A DNA stretch of 43,409 nucleotides, from positions 1 to 43,409 of the forward strand of contig JAIESC010000117.1 of the NCBI GenBank assembly GCA_019746355.1, read 5' to 3'. This stretch comes from Xanthobacteraceae bacterium (lineage in GTDB: Bacteria; Pseudomonadota; Alphaproteobacteria; Rhizobiales; Xanthobacteraceae). Shown piece after piece: positions 33,144 to 40,957 of the stretch. The notes below the pieces were generated by a model. The model was not told where the DNA came from and ran no database searches. It was given only the letters and a program-made list of their open reading frames with translations. Within the stretch, counting starts at the first letter, position 1, and each line of letters opens with the position of its first letter. A program made the translations under genes and the position numbers.

Positions 33144-33851
33144 TCAGCACTTGCTCTGGACGAAGGCGCCGATCTGCGCCGGATCGGAAAAGACAAGCGA
33201 CGCGCGGTCGCCCTGCATGCCAGAGCCCGTCAGCACGGGCTTTCCGCCTTTCGGCCCCAAGGCGCTGGAGTCGACTTTGAGACGCAGGTTCAGCGCCCAG
33301 AACGAATGCTCTTGCTCGTCGCCGGTGATCACGAAATAGGAGTTCTGGCAGTAGCGAACGGCCGTGACCTGTTGGGCCGGTGTGGCCTTGCTCAAATCCT
33401 CGGGCGCCTGGCCGCGCGCCAGCGATTCGGGGACAAGGCGCTGGGCCACCACCGCCTTTGCTCCGCCAGGCGCCATAGCGAGGCGAAGGAACGCAATCAG
33501 GTCTTGCCGCGTCTTGTCGTCCTCGATTCCGCGAAAGGTCATTTGACTGCCGGCGACGAATCCTGCGGGGTTCGCCAGCCATGCATTCAACGTGGTCTCG
33601 TCCCAAAGAAGCTGTTGCGCCTTAAGCGCCCTTGAGTAGCGCGGGAAGTCCACCACCGACGCGGCCTTCTTGCCCCAGAGGTCCGCGAGACTCGGCCCCG
33701 TCAGGTGCATGCCGGGTTCAAGCGAATGGCAGGCGGCGCACGCCCGATAGACCATGGCGCCGCGTTGCGGACTTTCTTGCGCATGCGCCGGTCCAATGAC
33801 GGCCGAAGCGAGGGCGACCGCACCAGCGATGACGTAGCTCTTCGCGCTCAT
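33144..33851 (-). CDS. c-type cytochrome with unknown C-terminal domain
   Basis: 235 residues. Signal peptide to about residue 24, then a class I cytochrome c domain with haem motif CACH (C38, C41, H42) and axial Met in GSQMTFRGI. The last ~110 residues (TAVRYCQNSYFVITGDEQEHSFWALNLRLKVDSS to the end) form an additional domain with two Cys that I do not recognise. It is one short gap downstream of the multicopper oxidase, so it could accept electrons from it or be part of a copper-linked electron path. This is inference. Confidence 0.85.
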   Translation of the reverse strand: MSAKSYVIAGAVALASAVIGPAHAQESPQRGAMVYRACAACHSLEPGMHLTGPSLADLWGKKAASVVDFPRYSRALKAQQLLWDETTLNAWLANPAGFVAGSQMTFRGIEDDKTRQDLIAFLRLAMAPGGAKAVVAQRLVPESLARGQAPEDLSKATPAQQVTAVRYCQNSYFVITGDEQEHSFWALNLRLKVDSSALGPKGGKPVLTGSGMQGDRASLVFSDPAQIGAFVQSKC

Positions 33852-33865
33852 CGAACTTCTCCCGC

Positions 33866-35302
33866 TCAGGTGACGCGGATGACGCCCATCATGCCGCCGG
33901 CCTGATGTTCAAGGATGTGACAGTGGATCATCCAGTCGCCGGGGTTGTCGGCGAGGAACGTGATTTCCGCTCGCTCCTGCCGGCTCAACAGCACGGTGTC
34001 TTGCCACTCTCGGTGTTGGGTCGGCTTTCCGTCTCTCGTGATCACGCGGAATGAGTGGCCATGCAGATGCACAGGGTGAGGCCACATGGTGTCGTTGACG
34101 AGTTCCAGGACGTAAGACCGATTGCGCTCCAGCGTGAGCAGGGGATCGTGAACATGCCCCTTGGCTGCTACGCCGTTGATGGCCCAGACTAGGCCGTTGT
34201 GCATGAGCGTGCGGATGTCGACCTGCTTGCCGTCCAGCATCGCTGTCCTCATTGGGCCCATCATTCCACCTTCCAATACGACTTGGTGGCGCTGTGCATT
34301 CTTGAGGTCTGGTTCGGGAAGCGGGTTATCCGGCAATCGAACGGGGGCAGCGCTTGCGAGATCGCGCAATGGCGCTGCATCGGCGTACACAAGGTCGAGC
34401 AAGCGGTATTCGAGCCCGCGGTAGAACGTATCGACGACGCGGAAGCGCTGTCCCGGCTGCGCTGTCATGTCGAGCAGGAGATCGATGCGCATGGCCGGGC
34501 CAAGCACGACGCGGCCGTCCGGCAGCGCGTGCGGTTCGACCGGCTGGCCATCGAGCGCGATGATTTGCGGCCGATGGCCCGCGAACTCGAGGCCGAAGAT
34601 GCGCGCGTTCGCGCCGTTGATCAGGCGCAGGCGAATGCGTTCGCCCGCGCGCACGGCAAATGTCTCGGGAATGCGGCCGTTGATGGTAACGGTATTGCCG
34701 ACGCGGCCGTTGTGGCTGACGTCATGCATGTTGCCGAAATCGCCGCTGATCGAGGCGTCATTGAGCAACCGCCAATCAGCGAGCACCCAGGTGACGTCGC
34801 GATCGACCGGGACCGCTTCGCGCTCCTCGACGATCAGCGGGCCGTAGAGCCCGCGGCCGACCTGGACGAAGCTTCGCTGGTGGGGGTGGTACCAGAAGGT
34901 CCCCGCATCGGGGCACGTAAACTCGTAAGCGAATGTTTCGCCGGGTGCGATCGGCTTCTGCGTGAGGTGCGGAACGCCGTCCATGGCGTTCGGAAGTCGT
35001 ATGCCGTGCCAATGCACGGTCGTCTCTTCGGGCAGTCGGTTTTCGAGGAGAACGCGGATACGCTCGCCCTGACGAACGCGGATTTCCGGGCCTGGTGTCT
35101 GGCCGTTGTAGCACCACACGTCTGTGTCGGGGTGCGGGGCCCCGACGAGTGACAATCGAGTTGGCGCAGCGACAAGCGTGAACTCCCGTGCTGACCTCAC
35201 TGCACCGAGTCCGCTGCGCGGAAGCCATACCGCGGCGGCCACGCCCGCGCTTCCTGCGAGCAATTCCCGACGGCTAATGGTCGGGACGCAGATTCTGGAC
35301 AT
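33866..35302 (-). CDS. Multicopper oxidase (CutO/CueO-like)
   Basis: 478 residues. A twin-arginine signal is visible (TISRRELLAGSAG), as for folded periplasmic copper enzymes. All four copper motifs are intact: HWHGIRLPNAMDG, WYHPHQ, HPVHLHGHSFRV and HCHILEHQAGGMM. Such laccase-like oxidases convert Cu(I) to Cu(II) in the periplasm. A Met-containing segment (GGMMGPMRTAM) may be a substrate site. Start ATG 35302 has GGAGGGT five bases upstream; the frame is open to 35398 without support. The CutF-like gene lies 130 bases upstream. Confidence 0.93.
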   Translation of the reverse strand: MSRICVPTISRRELLAGSAGVAAAVWLPRSGLGAVRSAREFTLVAAPTRLSLVGAPHPDTDVWCYNGQTPGPEIRVRQGERIRVLLENRLPEETTVHWHGIRLPNAMDGVPHLTQKPIAPGETFAYEFTCPDAGTFWYHPHQRSFVQVGRGLYGPLIVEEREAVPVDRDVTWVLADWRLLNDASISGDFGNMHDVSHNGRVGNTVTINGRIPETFAVRAGERIRLRLINGANARIFGLEFAGHRPQIIALDGQPVEPHALPDGRVVLGPAMRIDLLLDMTAQPGQRFRVVDTFYRGLEYRLLDLVYADAAPLRDLASAAPVRLPDNPLPEPDLKNAQRHQVVLEGGMMGPMRTAMLDGKQVDIRTLMHNGLVWAINGVAAKGHVHDPLLTLERNRSYVLELVNDTMWPHPVHLHGHSFRVITRDGKPTQHREWQDTVLLSRQERAEITFLADNPGDWMIHCHILEHQAGGMMGVIRVT

Positions 35303-35307
35303 TGAAG

Positions 35308-35461
35308 ACCCTCCGTGCGCTCGAAGCCCGGATGCATGCAGACCGGTGAGGGCCGCGCGCACCATGAACTCATGGACGCGCGCAGTGCGTTGCCGCACGC
35401 GCGTCCGCGCACGCCGCTCAAAGCGACGCGCGTCAGCTCAGGCTGGTGGGTCTAGGAGGGT
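35308..35461 (-). promoter_or_regulatory. Putative anti-SD/SD pairing between cutF tail and oxidase leader
   Basis: On the minus strand, ACCCTCC (35455-35461, inside the tail codons) is the exact complement of GGAGGGT (35308-35314), the Shine-Dalgarno of the oxidase: seven pairs. AGACCC just after it could alternatively pair with GGGTCT. This fits a stem that hides the oxidase ribosome site until a ribosome pauses on the cutF tail, as proposed for Rhodobacter cutF-cutO. Confidence 0.55.
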
Positions 35462-35783
35462 AGGGATCGGGTGGCCCGTGATGGTCCACGACAGCAGTTG
35501 TGAAAGGCGCTGCCGGCGATGCCAGAGCCGTTGGCGCAGCTGAGGGGGCAGACGGCAGGATAGCGGACATCGTGCTACCGCAGACCGCAAAGCAGGCCAT
35601 TGGCAGGCCATCGTCGCCGCCGCTGCACCCGCTGCATCCGCCCGGCATTGGCATGTCGCTGGTCGATGCCGCCGACATCTTGACGGCCATGTCCGACGCC
35701 TGGACGCCCTGCGCCGCGCCCGCGACGACCAGCGTCAGGGCGAAGAGCAAGCCAAGGAAACGGCGAAACCTTTGCGCCATCAT
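35433..35783 (-). CDS. cutF: CutF-like exported copper sensor (copy 2)
   Basis: 116 residues. Signal peptide (FRRFLGLLFALTLVVAGAAQG), Met-containing stretch, Cys motif C50-x2-C53-x10-C64-x3-C68 (CFAVC), a Pro/Ala linker and the tail DHHGPPDPYPPRPTSLS. Directly upstream of the multicopper oxidase with the cytochrome, DUF411 and others following. The gene order and tail agree with CutF, whose export pauses when copper binds its CxxxC, opening translation of CutO. No Shine-Dalgarno lies before the start; ATG 35783 or 35780. A possible -10 (TATCAT) lies close upstream. CutF identity is by architecture and position. Confidence 0.78.
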   Translation of the reverse strand: MMAQRFRRFLGLLFALTLVVAGAAQGVQASDMAVKMSAASTSDMPMPGGCSGCSGGDDGLPMACFAVCGSTMSAILPSAPSAAPTALASPAAPFTTAVVDHHGPPDPYPPRPTSLS

Positions 35784-35906
35784 ATTTATGATAGCAATCT
35801 GATGCGGCAAAAGCTAGGTGCGGCAAACGGACAGCTAAAGCATAAACGTAGTTTCGATCACACGTTTGTGAGCCCGCCCCCTTTTTGATTCTCGTCGTCA
35901 AAGCGC

Positions 35907-36041
35907 CTAGCGGCCCGACTTGGAAAACAGATACTTGGCGAGGGCGGCGATTCCGAGGACCAGGAGAGCGAGCACCAGGAGCCAGATCACTCCCATCGTC
36001 CATCCCATGCCACCCATCATTCCCATCATGTCCGGCGTCAT
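35907..36041 (-). CDS. Met-rich single-TM microprotein
   Basis: 44 residues. MTPDMMGMMGGMGWTMG is followed by a TM helix (VIWLLVLALLVLGIAALA) and KYLFSKSGR. Eight Met residues in the first 16 suggest Cu(I) or Ag(I) binding at the periplasmic face. Its ATG overlaps the stop of the truncated RND gene (ATGA), so it was co-translated with a Cus-type pump. Too short for routine detection. Confidence 0.7.
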   Translation of the reverse strand: MTPDMMGMMGGMGWTMGVIWLLVLALLVLGIAALAKYLFSKSGR

Positions 36042-36168
36042 GACGCACGTCCTAGCTGGCCGGGCAACGCCACCGCCGGCTGGCTTGTTCCGATCGCGAG
36101 ACCCTTAACGACGGCATAGATGACCGGAATGACAATCAACGTCAGCGCGGTTGACGAGACCATTGCTT
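36038..36168 (-). pseudogene. C-terminal end of a CusA/CzcA-type RND efflux pump
   Basis: On the minus strand the frame ending at the TGA at 36038-36040 reads EAMVSSTALTLIVIPVIYAVVKG and then a short tail, the last TM helix and end of heavy-metal RND pumps. Homology stops near 36168, where sequence of a glgA-like gene on the other strand begins. The rest of the pump (about 1000 residues) is missing, so the array has lost its export pump or it lies elsewhere. Confidence 0.75.
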
Positions 36169-36827
36169 CCGAATTCGCGGCCCTCAGCAAGAACAGCTAC
36201 GCACAACGGGTCCGCGATGGCTTCGGGCTTGCGGTGTCCCGCGGGCCATTGTTTGCCGTGCTCTCGCGCCTTGTGCATCAGAAAGGCATCGATCTCGTAA
36301 TTCAAGCCGCCGAAACGATCGTTCGCGAAGGCGGTCAGATCGCGGTGATGGGCCAAGGAGAGAAAAGCATTGAAGACGAGCTGCGGAACTTGGCCGGGCG
36401 ATATCCTGGGCAGATCGGCGTGAAGATCGGTTATGATGACGCAAGTGCGCAACGGATATTTTTCGGCAGTGACTTTTTTCTGATGCCGGCTCGCTTTGAG
36501 CCATGCGGGCTCACGCAAATGTACGCTCAAAAGGTCGGCTCGCTTCTCGTGGCCCATTCGACCGGCGGGCTGGCCGACACAGTGGAAGACGGCGTGACCG
36601 GATTTCTGTTCCGGACGCCGTCACTATCGGGCCTGTTGAATGCGGTCTATCGGGCGGTTGATACCTTCGCTTCGGGCCGCGAGCTCAACCACATGCGCCG
36701 GGCCGCAATGAGGCGCAGATTTGGTTGGCACGCCCCAGCACGGCAGTACGAAGCCATCTATGAACGCGCCATCGCCTTACGGCCATTGAAGCTATCGGTT
36801 TTTTGGCTGTCGTCGGTGGCTTGCTGA
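36168..36827 (+). pseudogene. glgA: Glycogen synthase C-terminal fragment
   Basis: The plus-strand frame holds only the GT-B C-terminal half of GlgA: LSRLVHQKGIDLVIQAAE, IGYDDASAQRIFFGSDFFLMPARFEPCGLTQMYAQ, STGGLADTVEDGVTGFLF, ending in a normal last helix. The N-terminal domain with the ADP-glucose loop is missing. The frame opens at 36120, but its first 16 residues are antisense to the RND remnant, so the true junction is near 36168. Not functional alone. Confidence 0.8.
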
Positions 36828-36979
36828 CGTCGAGCATTCTGTTTCTGTTGCGCGGCATCGGTGGATCGTCCAAGGATGCTTTTCGACACTACCGCGCCAA
36901 TCTGGGCCGACGGATTTTTCTGGGGCTTGAGTTCCTGATTGCCTCCAATCATTCATCTGATGCCAGGGGACGGCCATGA
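36785..36979 (+). pseudogene. DUF1622-like membrane protein fragment
   Basis: The frame reads EAIGFLAVVGGLLTSSILFLLRG, then FRHYRANLGRRIFLGLEFLIAS, the core of DUF1622 membrane proteins, then breaks into unrelated residues and stops at 36977. No start codon fits before it; it overlaps the end of the glgA fragment. Likely the leftover of a small membrane protein gene. 36980-37115 contains no gene that I can see. Confidence 0.55.
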
Positions 36980-37115
36980 TCTCCCGCAAACACAGAACTT
37001 GCGAAACGCCCTGATCAACAGCCTTATTGATCGAACGAGTTCATCTCGCTATCGCGATCGTTGTCATAACGTCGGAGTTCGAATAGCTGGCATCCGCAAG
37101 ATACATCGTTCGGGT

Positions 37116-37129
37116 TTGATCAGGATCAA
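37116..37129. promoter_or_regulatory. FNR/FixK-type box upstream of the beta-CASP RNase
   Basis: TTGATCAGGATCAA is a perfect TTGAT-N4-ATCAA palindrome, 145 bases before the ATG of the beta-CASP gene. A transcription start at the class II distance would fall near 37164; the -10 there is weak. Binding would make the gene oxygen-responsive. Confidence 0.7.
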
Positions 37130-37273
37130 TCTGGTTCGAGGCGGCTGGCGACATCATTCTATCCAGCGATAGCGCTATCCAGAATGAGAATGACTGCGGT
37201 TATGTAGGTCGCTCGATCGCTGTGTTTGGCTTGTGATCGCCGTCCGACGGTGCCGCTGCAAGGAGGAGGACTT

Positions 37274-38671
37274 ATGAGAATAACGTTTCTTGGCGGGGCC
37301 GGGACCGTGACGGGTTCCAAATATTTGCTCGAAACGTTGGGCCGACACTTCCTGATCGACTGTGGTCTGTTTCAAGGCCAAAGGGACATTCGTGACAGGA
37401 ATTGGCAAGACCTTCCGGTCTCGCCAGCCGCCTTGAGCGCCGTTGTGCTGACTCACGCCCATCTTGATCATTCGGGATATCTACCGCTGCTCGTCAAGAA
37501 GGGGTTTCGTGGCCCTGTTTACTGCACCAAATCGACCGCCGAGTTGCTCAACATCCTATTGCCGGACTGCGGGCATCTGCAGGAAAAGGATGCCGAATTT
37601 GCAAATCGACATGGCTATTCGAAACACAAGCCGGCCTTGCCGCTCTATACTGAACGGGACGCCCGAAACGCGCTTGAACTGCTCGTCCCTATCGAGTTTG
37701 AGCGGAAGCGAAGCGCTGCCAACAACGTCGAGTTCATCTATCGCCGAGCCGGCCATATCCTGGGTGCAGCGTCCATCGAACTCCAATCCGAAAACAGAAC
37801 GATCTTGTTCTCGGGCGACGTCGGCCGCTACGGCGATCCTATTCTGCCGGACCCGACCCCGATCAAATCTGCAGATTATCTCCTTGTTGAATCCACCTAC
37901 GGCGACAGGCAGCATGAGAAGATCGATCCGCAGAAAGCATTAAGCGACACCATAGGTAAGACGGTTGCCCGCGGCGGGACCGTCGTCATCCCGGCTTTCG
38001 CAGTCGGTCGAGCCCAGACACTTCTCTTTTATATCCAGAGGCTGAGGTCGGAGGGAGCACTGACCAATGTACCGGTCTTTTTGGATAGTCCGATGGCTGT
38101 CGACGCCAGCGAGATCTTCTGCCACAACATGAAGGATCACCGCTTGGCGGAAGGAGAGTGCCGAAGATCGTGTGCTGTTGCGACTTATATTCGGTCCACT
38201 GAAGAGTCCAAAGCGCTGACGAGAAATCCGATGCCGAAAGTGATTATCTCGGCAAGCGGTATGGCGACAGGCGGGCGCGTTGTACATCATCTCAAGCGCT
38301 ACGCTTCGGACGCCAGGAACACGATTCTGTTTGCCGGTTTCCAGGCGCCTGGCACCCGTGGTGCCGAAATGGTTGCCGGTACAAAGGTGATAAATATACA
38401 TGGCGAGCACATTTCAGTGCGTGCCCAGGTTGAAAACCTCTCCACACTTTCGGCGCATGCCGACGCCGATGAAATCCTTCGTTGGCTCCATGGCTTCGGG
38501 CACCCGCCAGCAATGACCTTTATGGTGCACGGCGAGGCGCAACCCACAAACACATTGGCCAGCCGAATCGAACGAGAACTCGGGTGGCCTTGTCGGATCC
38601 CAAAGTATCTCGACGCATGGGATCTTGAGGCCAAGCCTGCGGTCAGCAGTCCCGCGGAATCGTATCCGTAG
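37274..38671 (+). CDS. MBL-fold/beta-CASP ribonuclease family protein
   Basis: 465 residues. Metallo-beta-lactamase motifs FLGGAGTVTGSKYLLE, DCGLFQGQRD and THAHLDHSGYLPLL (HxHxDH), RAGHILGAASIEL and FSGDVGRYGDPI; beta-CASP motifs ESTYGDR, ISASGMATGGRVVHH and LSTLSAHADADEIL. Such proteins are RNA exo/endonucleases (CPSF73-like); the bacterial ones of this type are poorly known. Start ATG 37274 with AGGAGGA upstream. It carries an FNR-type box and lies among low-oxygen-looking genes, so it may process RNA under oxygen limitation (inference). Confidence 0.88.
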   Translation: MRITFLGGAGTVTGSKYLLETLGRHFLIDCGLFQGQRDIRDRNWQDLPVSPAALSAVVLTHAHLDHSGYLPLLVKKGFRGPVYCTKSTAELLNILLPDCGHLQEKDAEFANRHGYSKHKPALPLYTERDARNALELLVPIEFERKRSAANNVEFIYRRAGHILGAASIELQSENRTILFSGDVGRYGDPILPDPTPIKSADYLLVESTYGDRQHEKIDPQKALSDTIGKTVARGGTVVIPAFAVGRAQTLLFYIQRLRSEGALTNVPVFLDSPMAVDASEIFCHNMKDHRLAEGECRRSCAVATYIRSTEESKALTRNPMPKVIISASGMATGGRVVHHLKRYASDARNTILFAGFQAPGTRGAEMVAGTKVINIHGEHISVRAQVENLSTLSAHADADEILRWLHGFGHPPAMTFMVHGEAQPTNTLASRIERELGWPCRIPKYLDAWDLEAKPAVSSPAESYP

Positions 38672-38699
38672 AACGGTGCAAGACTGCCATTTGACGAAT

Positions 38700-38713
38700 T
38701 TGAGCTAAATCAA
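38700..38713. promoter_or_regulatory. FNR-type box (one mismatch) before the DUF3551 gene
   Basis: TTGAGCTAAATCAA matches TTGAT-N4-ATCAA with one change (TTGAG). Its centre is about 60 bases before the ATG 38767; no good -10 at the ideal spacing, so weaker than the other three. Confidence 0.5.
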
Positions 38714-38766
38714 GGCGCCTCGCGCAAATTGCAGTCTTGTTGTACCGTTTGATCGAGGAGGGTTCG

Positions 38767-39015
38767 ATGCGGGGTGTGCCAGCAATTGTTATCGCTGCCA
38801 TGTTCGTTTTTTTCGCTGAGCCGGCCGCCGCAGATCCATATCGTTGGTGCGCCATCTATCGTGGCGGCGGCTCGGAGAGCTGCTATTTTATGACGCTCGA
38901 ACAGTGCCAAGCGTCGGTTTCGGGCCGCGCGGGATTTTGTCGCCCGAATTATTACCGTGACAATCAAGGCGGTTCGGCTGTGCAGCCCGATACTTACCGT
39001 CCTCGCCGGCGGTAG
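38767..39015 (+). CDS. DUF3551 family small exported protein
   Basis: 82 residues. Signal peptide (VPAIVIAAMFVFFAEPAAA) followed by DPYRWCAIYRGGGSESCYFMTLEQCQASVSGRAGFCRPN, with four cysteines and the pattern of DUF3551, a small family largely known from Bradyrhizobiaceae. Function unknown; two disulfides are likely. GAGGAGGG before ATG 38767. Downstream, 39016-39317 (about 300 bases) contains no gene that I can support. Confidence 0.82.
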   Translation: MRGVPAIVIAAMFVFFAEPAAADPYRWCAIYRGGGSESCYFMTLEQCQASVSGRAGFCRPNYYRDNQGGSAVQPDTYRPRRR

Positions 39016-39317
39016 AGTCTCGCGCAACAATAATAGCGGCTACGATCAAAACCGCTTACGGTTCAGAGTATCGTCGGTGCCCCCCGAAACGTTAAATTTC
39101 TGGTGTCGTCCCGGGAGAGCCGCAGGGTTCACGCCGAGTGGTGAATGCATTGTCGTTCTGTAAACGTCGCAGGTTTCCGTATATCGGTGTAATGCGAAGC
39201 AGCCGCCGAACATCGTTACAAACGAAGAGGAGTTGGCTTGTCTGCCTGCCGAAAGGTCATCCGAGCGAAACAATGCGGTCGGGACGGTTTGTCCGACGAG
39301 GCTGAGAGGTGGAACGG

Positions 39318-40067
39318 GTGACAAGCTCGCAGGGGCGGGCGATTGGATTTCCTATCGACTGCGACGCATGCCGCGCAAGTTATGGAGGTCTCTGTCAGCG
39401 CTGCGCACCGAAATTGTGCAAGGTGATGTCGATCTCCAAATCGGGCGATCAAGTCATCAGCGCCGGCTGTAGTTTGTTTCGGCCGACGGAACGGTGCGAT
39501 GCGATCTATCTCCTCATCGACGGATGGATCGTGCTCTACGACCTTGTGGACGATGGCCGCCGCCAGATTCTCCATTTCGCATTGCCCGGAGCGCTGCTCG
39601 GACCGTCTCCGAGTAAGATCGCGGTGTACGGTGCCGACGCGCTAACGGATGCGAAGGTCTCGGTGGTCCCCCAGGACAAAATCGGATCGATGATCGCCGA
39701 ACATCCGGGGATCAGTTGGCGCCTCATGTGGGGCCTATAGCGCGAGCGTAACCTTGCCTACGACCATCTATCCAGCATTGGACAGCGCCCGGCGCGCCAA
39801 CGCGTCGCGCGAACGTTGCTGGAGATGTTTATCCGATGTCGGATGCAGTGGCCGGGCCATGCCAGTGAAGAAATGCATCTTCCCCTTACGCAGGAGCATA
39901 TTGGCGAAGCAACCGGACTGACGGTGGTGCATGTCAATCGCATTCTCCGCCGTCTCCGTGCCGAAGGGGTTCTCGACTTTCACTATCGCCGACTCCGCGT
40001 TCTCAATCCGGACAAGCTTACGGACGTCGCGCGAATTGATCTCTGGACCACTCTCTCCTGGACCTGA
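39318..40067 (+). pseudogene. Crp/Fnr family regulator interrupted by an in-frame TAG
   Basis: One frame runs from GTG 39318 to TGA 40067 with a single amber codon at 39738-39740. Before it: a Cys motif C-x2-C-x7-C-x2-C (DCDACRASYGGLCQRC), as in alphaproteobacterial FnrL-type iron-sulfur sensors, then a cNMP-like domain (IDGWIVLYDLVDDGRRQILHF). After it: RERNLAYDHLSSIGQRPARQR and the helix-turn-helix LTQEHIGEATGLTVVHVNRILRRLR. Both parts fit one regulator of about 249 codons. The recognition helix (TVVHVNR) is not the classical FNR E-S-R type. A GTG at 39309 is also possible. Likely a nonsense mutation, or readthrough. Confidence 0.8.
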
Positions 40068-40180
40068 TGCACTGAGACCAGGGGGCTGGTTGCGGTCACG
40101 AAGCGCCGGGGATTGTTGCGTCGTGGTTTCCGATCATCGATACTGGAAGTTCCAGAAGCGCGAAAGAGCGCCACAAATGT

Positions 40181-40222
40181 TTGATTTTGATCAATCTTGG
40201 AGCACAGACGCGACCGTATATT
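40181..40222 (+). promoter_or_regulatory. FNR/FixK-dependent class II promoter
   Basis: TTGATTTTGATCAA (40181-40194) is a perfect box; TATATT (40217-40222) is a good -10. The predicted start near 40229 puts the box centre at -41.5, the exact class II FNR geometry. It drives the small secreted ORF at 40250. Confidence 0.75.
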
Positions 40223-40249
40223 CAACAAACGAAAACGAACGAGAGCAGC

Positions 40250-40501
40250 ATGCCATTTTTTTGGTCGGCGTTCTTCGTAGCGGTTCTGGTGCTCGCATCG
40301 ATAGGCATGGCAAGTGCCGAAGGATCCGCTCTGTCGGGCCCGCGATCTATCCGCCTCTAGCCAGCCATTGCGACGACCGTTCGCACTCAGGCCAGTGCAC
40401 GAACCCACGATGATGAATTGGTGAGCTTGGCGACGGGAATAGCGGCACAAAGTCTGAACCACATCGAAGTCGCGATCCCCGCAACGATTGTGGTAGTTTA
40501 A
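40250..40501 (+). pseudogene. Small exported protein ORF with an in-frame TAG
   Basis: MPFFWSAFFVAVLVLASIGMASA is a clear signal peptide, then 13 residues and a TAG at 40358-40360. The same frame continues for 46 codons (PAIATTVRTQASARTHDDEL and on) to TAA 40499, and stays open afterwards into the LTXXQ-like gene. It may be the front of that gene broken by stop codons, or a 36-residue secreted peptide. A FNR-type promoter lies upstream. Not recognised as any family. Confidence 0.45.
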
Positions 40502-40957
40502 TTACCGTCGCAAAAGGCTGCGGAAGGACTAGGCGCCGGGTGCCGGTACGTCGATGGCGATGCCGTCCGCCCTGCCGGGGTTCGCCGGTGCTTCGCACCT
40601 GTATCATGTCGGTGCGACGGGATTTTTCTCGACTATGCGGACAGGCTGAATTTTTCCGTCGATCAGACGACCGCGTTGAATGCCATCAAACAGCGGGCGC
40701 TGAGTGAGCGGTCGGTGACGCAACGGAACATCGACGAGGCGGAGCAGGCGTTGTGGCTGGCTACAGCCGCCGACCAGCCTGACGCGGCAGCGATCGAAGC
40801 GAAGTTGCGGGAAATCGAGAAGCTTAGGTCGGACATGCGTTTTGCATTCATCCGTGCCGTTGGAGAATCCGCGAAGGTCCTGAATGTGGACCAACGAAAG
40901 ATGGTGCTCGGCCTGGCTCCGATGCCGGAGGATGCTGCAACGGCTACGGCAAAATAG
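40502..40957 (+). pseudogene. LTXXQ (Spy/CpxP-like) protein, N-terminus degraded
   Basis: From about 40622 the frame gives IFLDYADRLNFSVDQTTALNA, a long helical middle, and ESAKVLNVDQRKMVLGL: two LTxxQ-like motifs (FSVDQ, LNVDQ) separated by a helical region, as in Spy/CpxP periplasmic chaperones and metal-responsive relatives. No proper start with a Shine-Dalgarno exists; a TTG at 40676 would give 93 residues and cut the first motif. The frame is the same as that of the ORF at 40250, suggesting one gene with two stops. 40958-41248 holds only coding-like scraps (frame 41055-41252, not recognised). Confidence 0.5.

Noticed and set aside
23445..35783. The two cutF-like genes as ends of an invertible segment
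   Set aside because: The identical stretch is only 23 bases and no recombinase is present, so inversion between them is not supported.
35575..36048. 157-codon minus-strand frame over the cutF-like and Met-rich genes
   Set aside because: Frame-shifted reading of two real small genes; no coherent signal or domain.
37060..37100. GTTCGAA-like T-loop sequence suggesting a tRNA
   Set aside because: No cloverleaf stems pair around it. No tRNA or rRNA gene was found anywhere in the window.
39738..40360. Two amber codons as proof of amber recoding (for example pyrrolysine)
   Set aside because: Only two cases in a segment with other broken genes, no suppressor machinery in the window, and TAG is used as a normal stop by intact genes such as ftsE neighbours and tyrC; decay is more likely.
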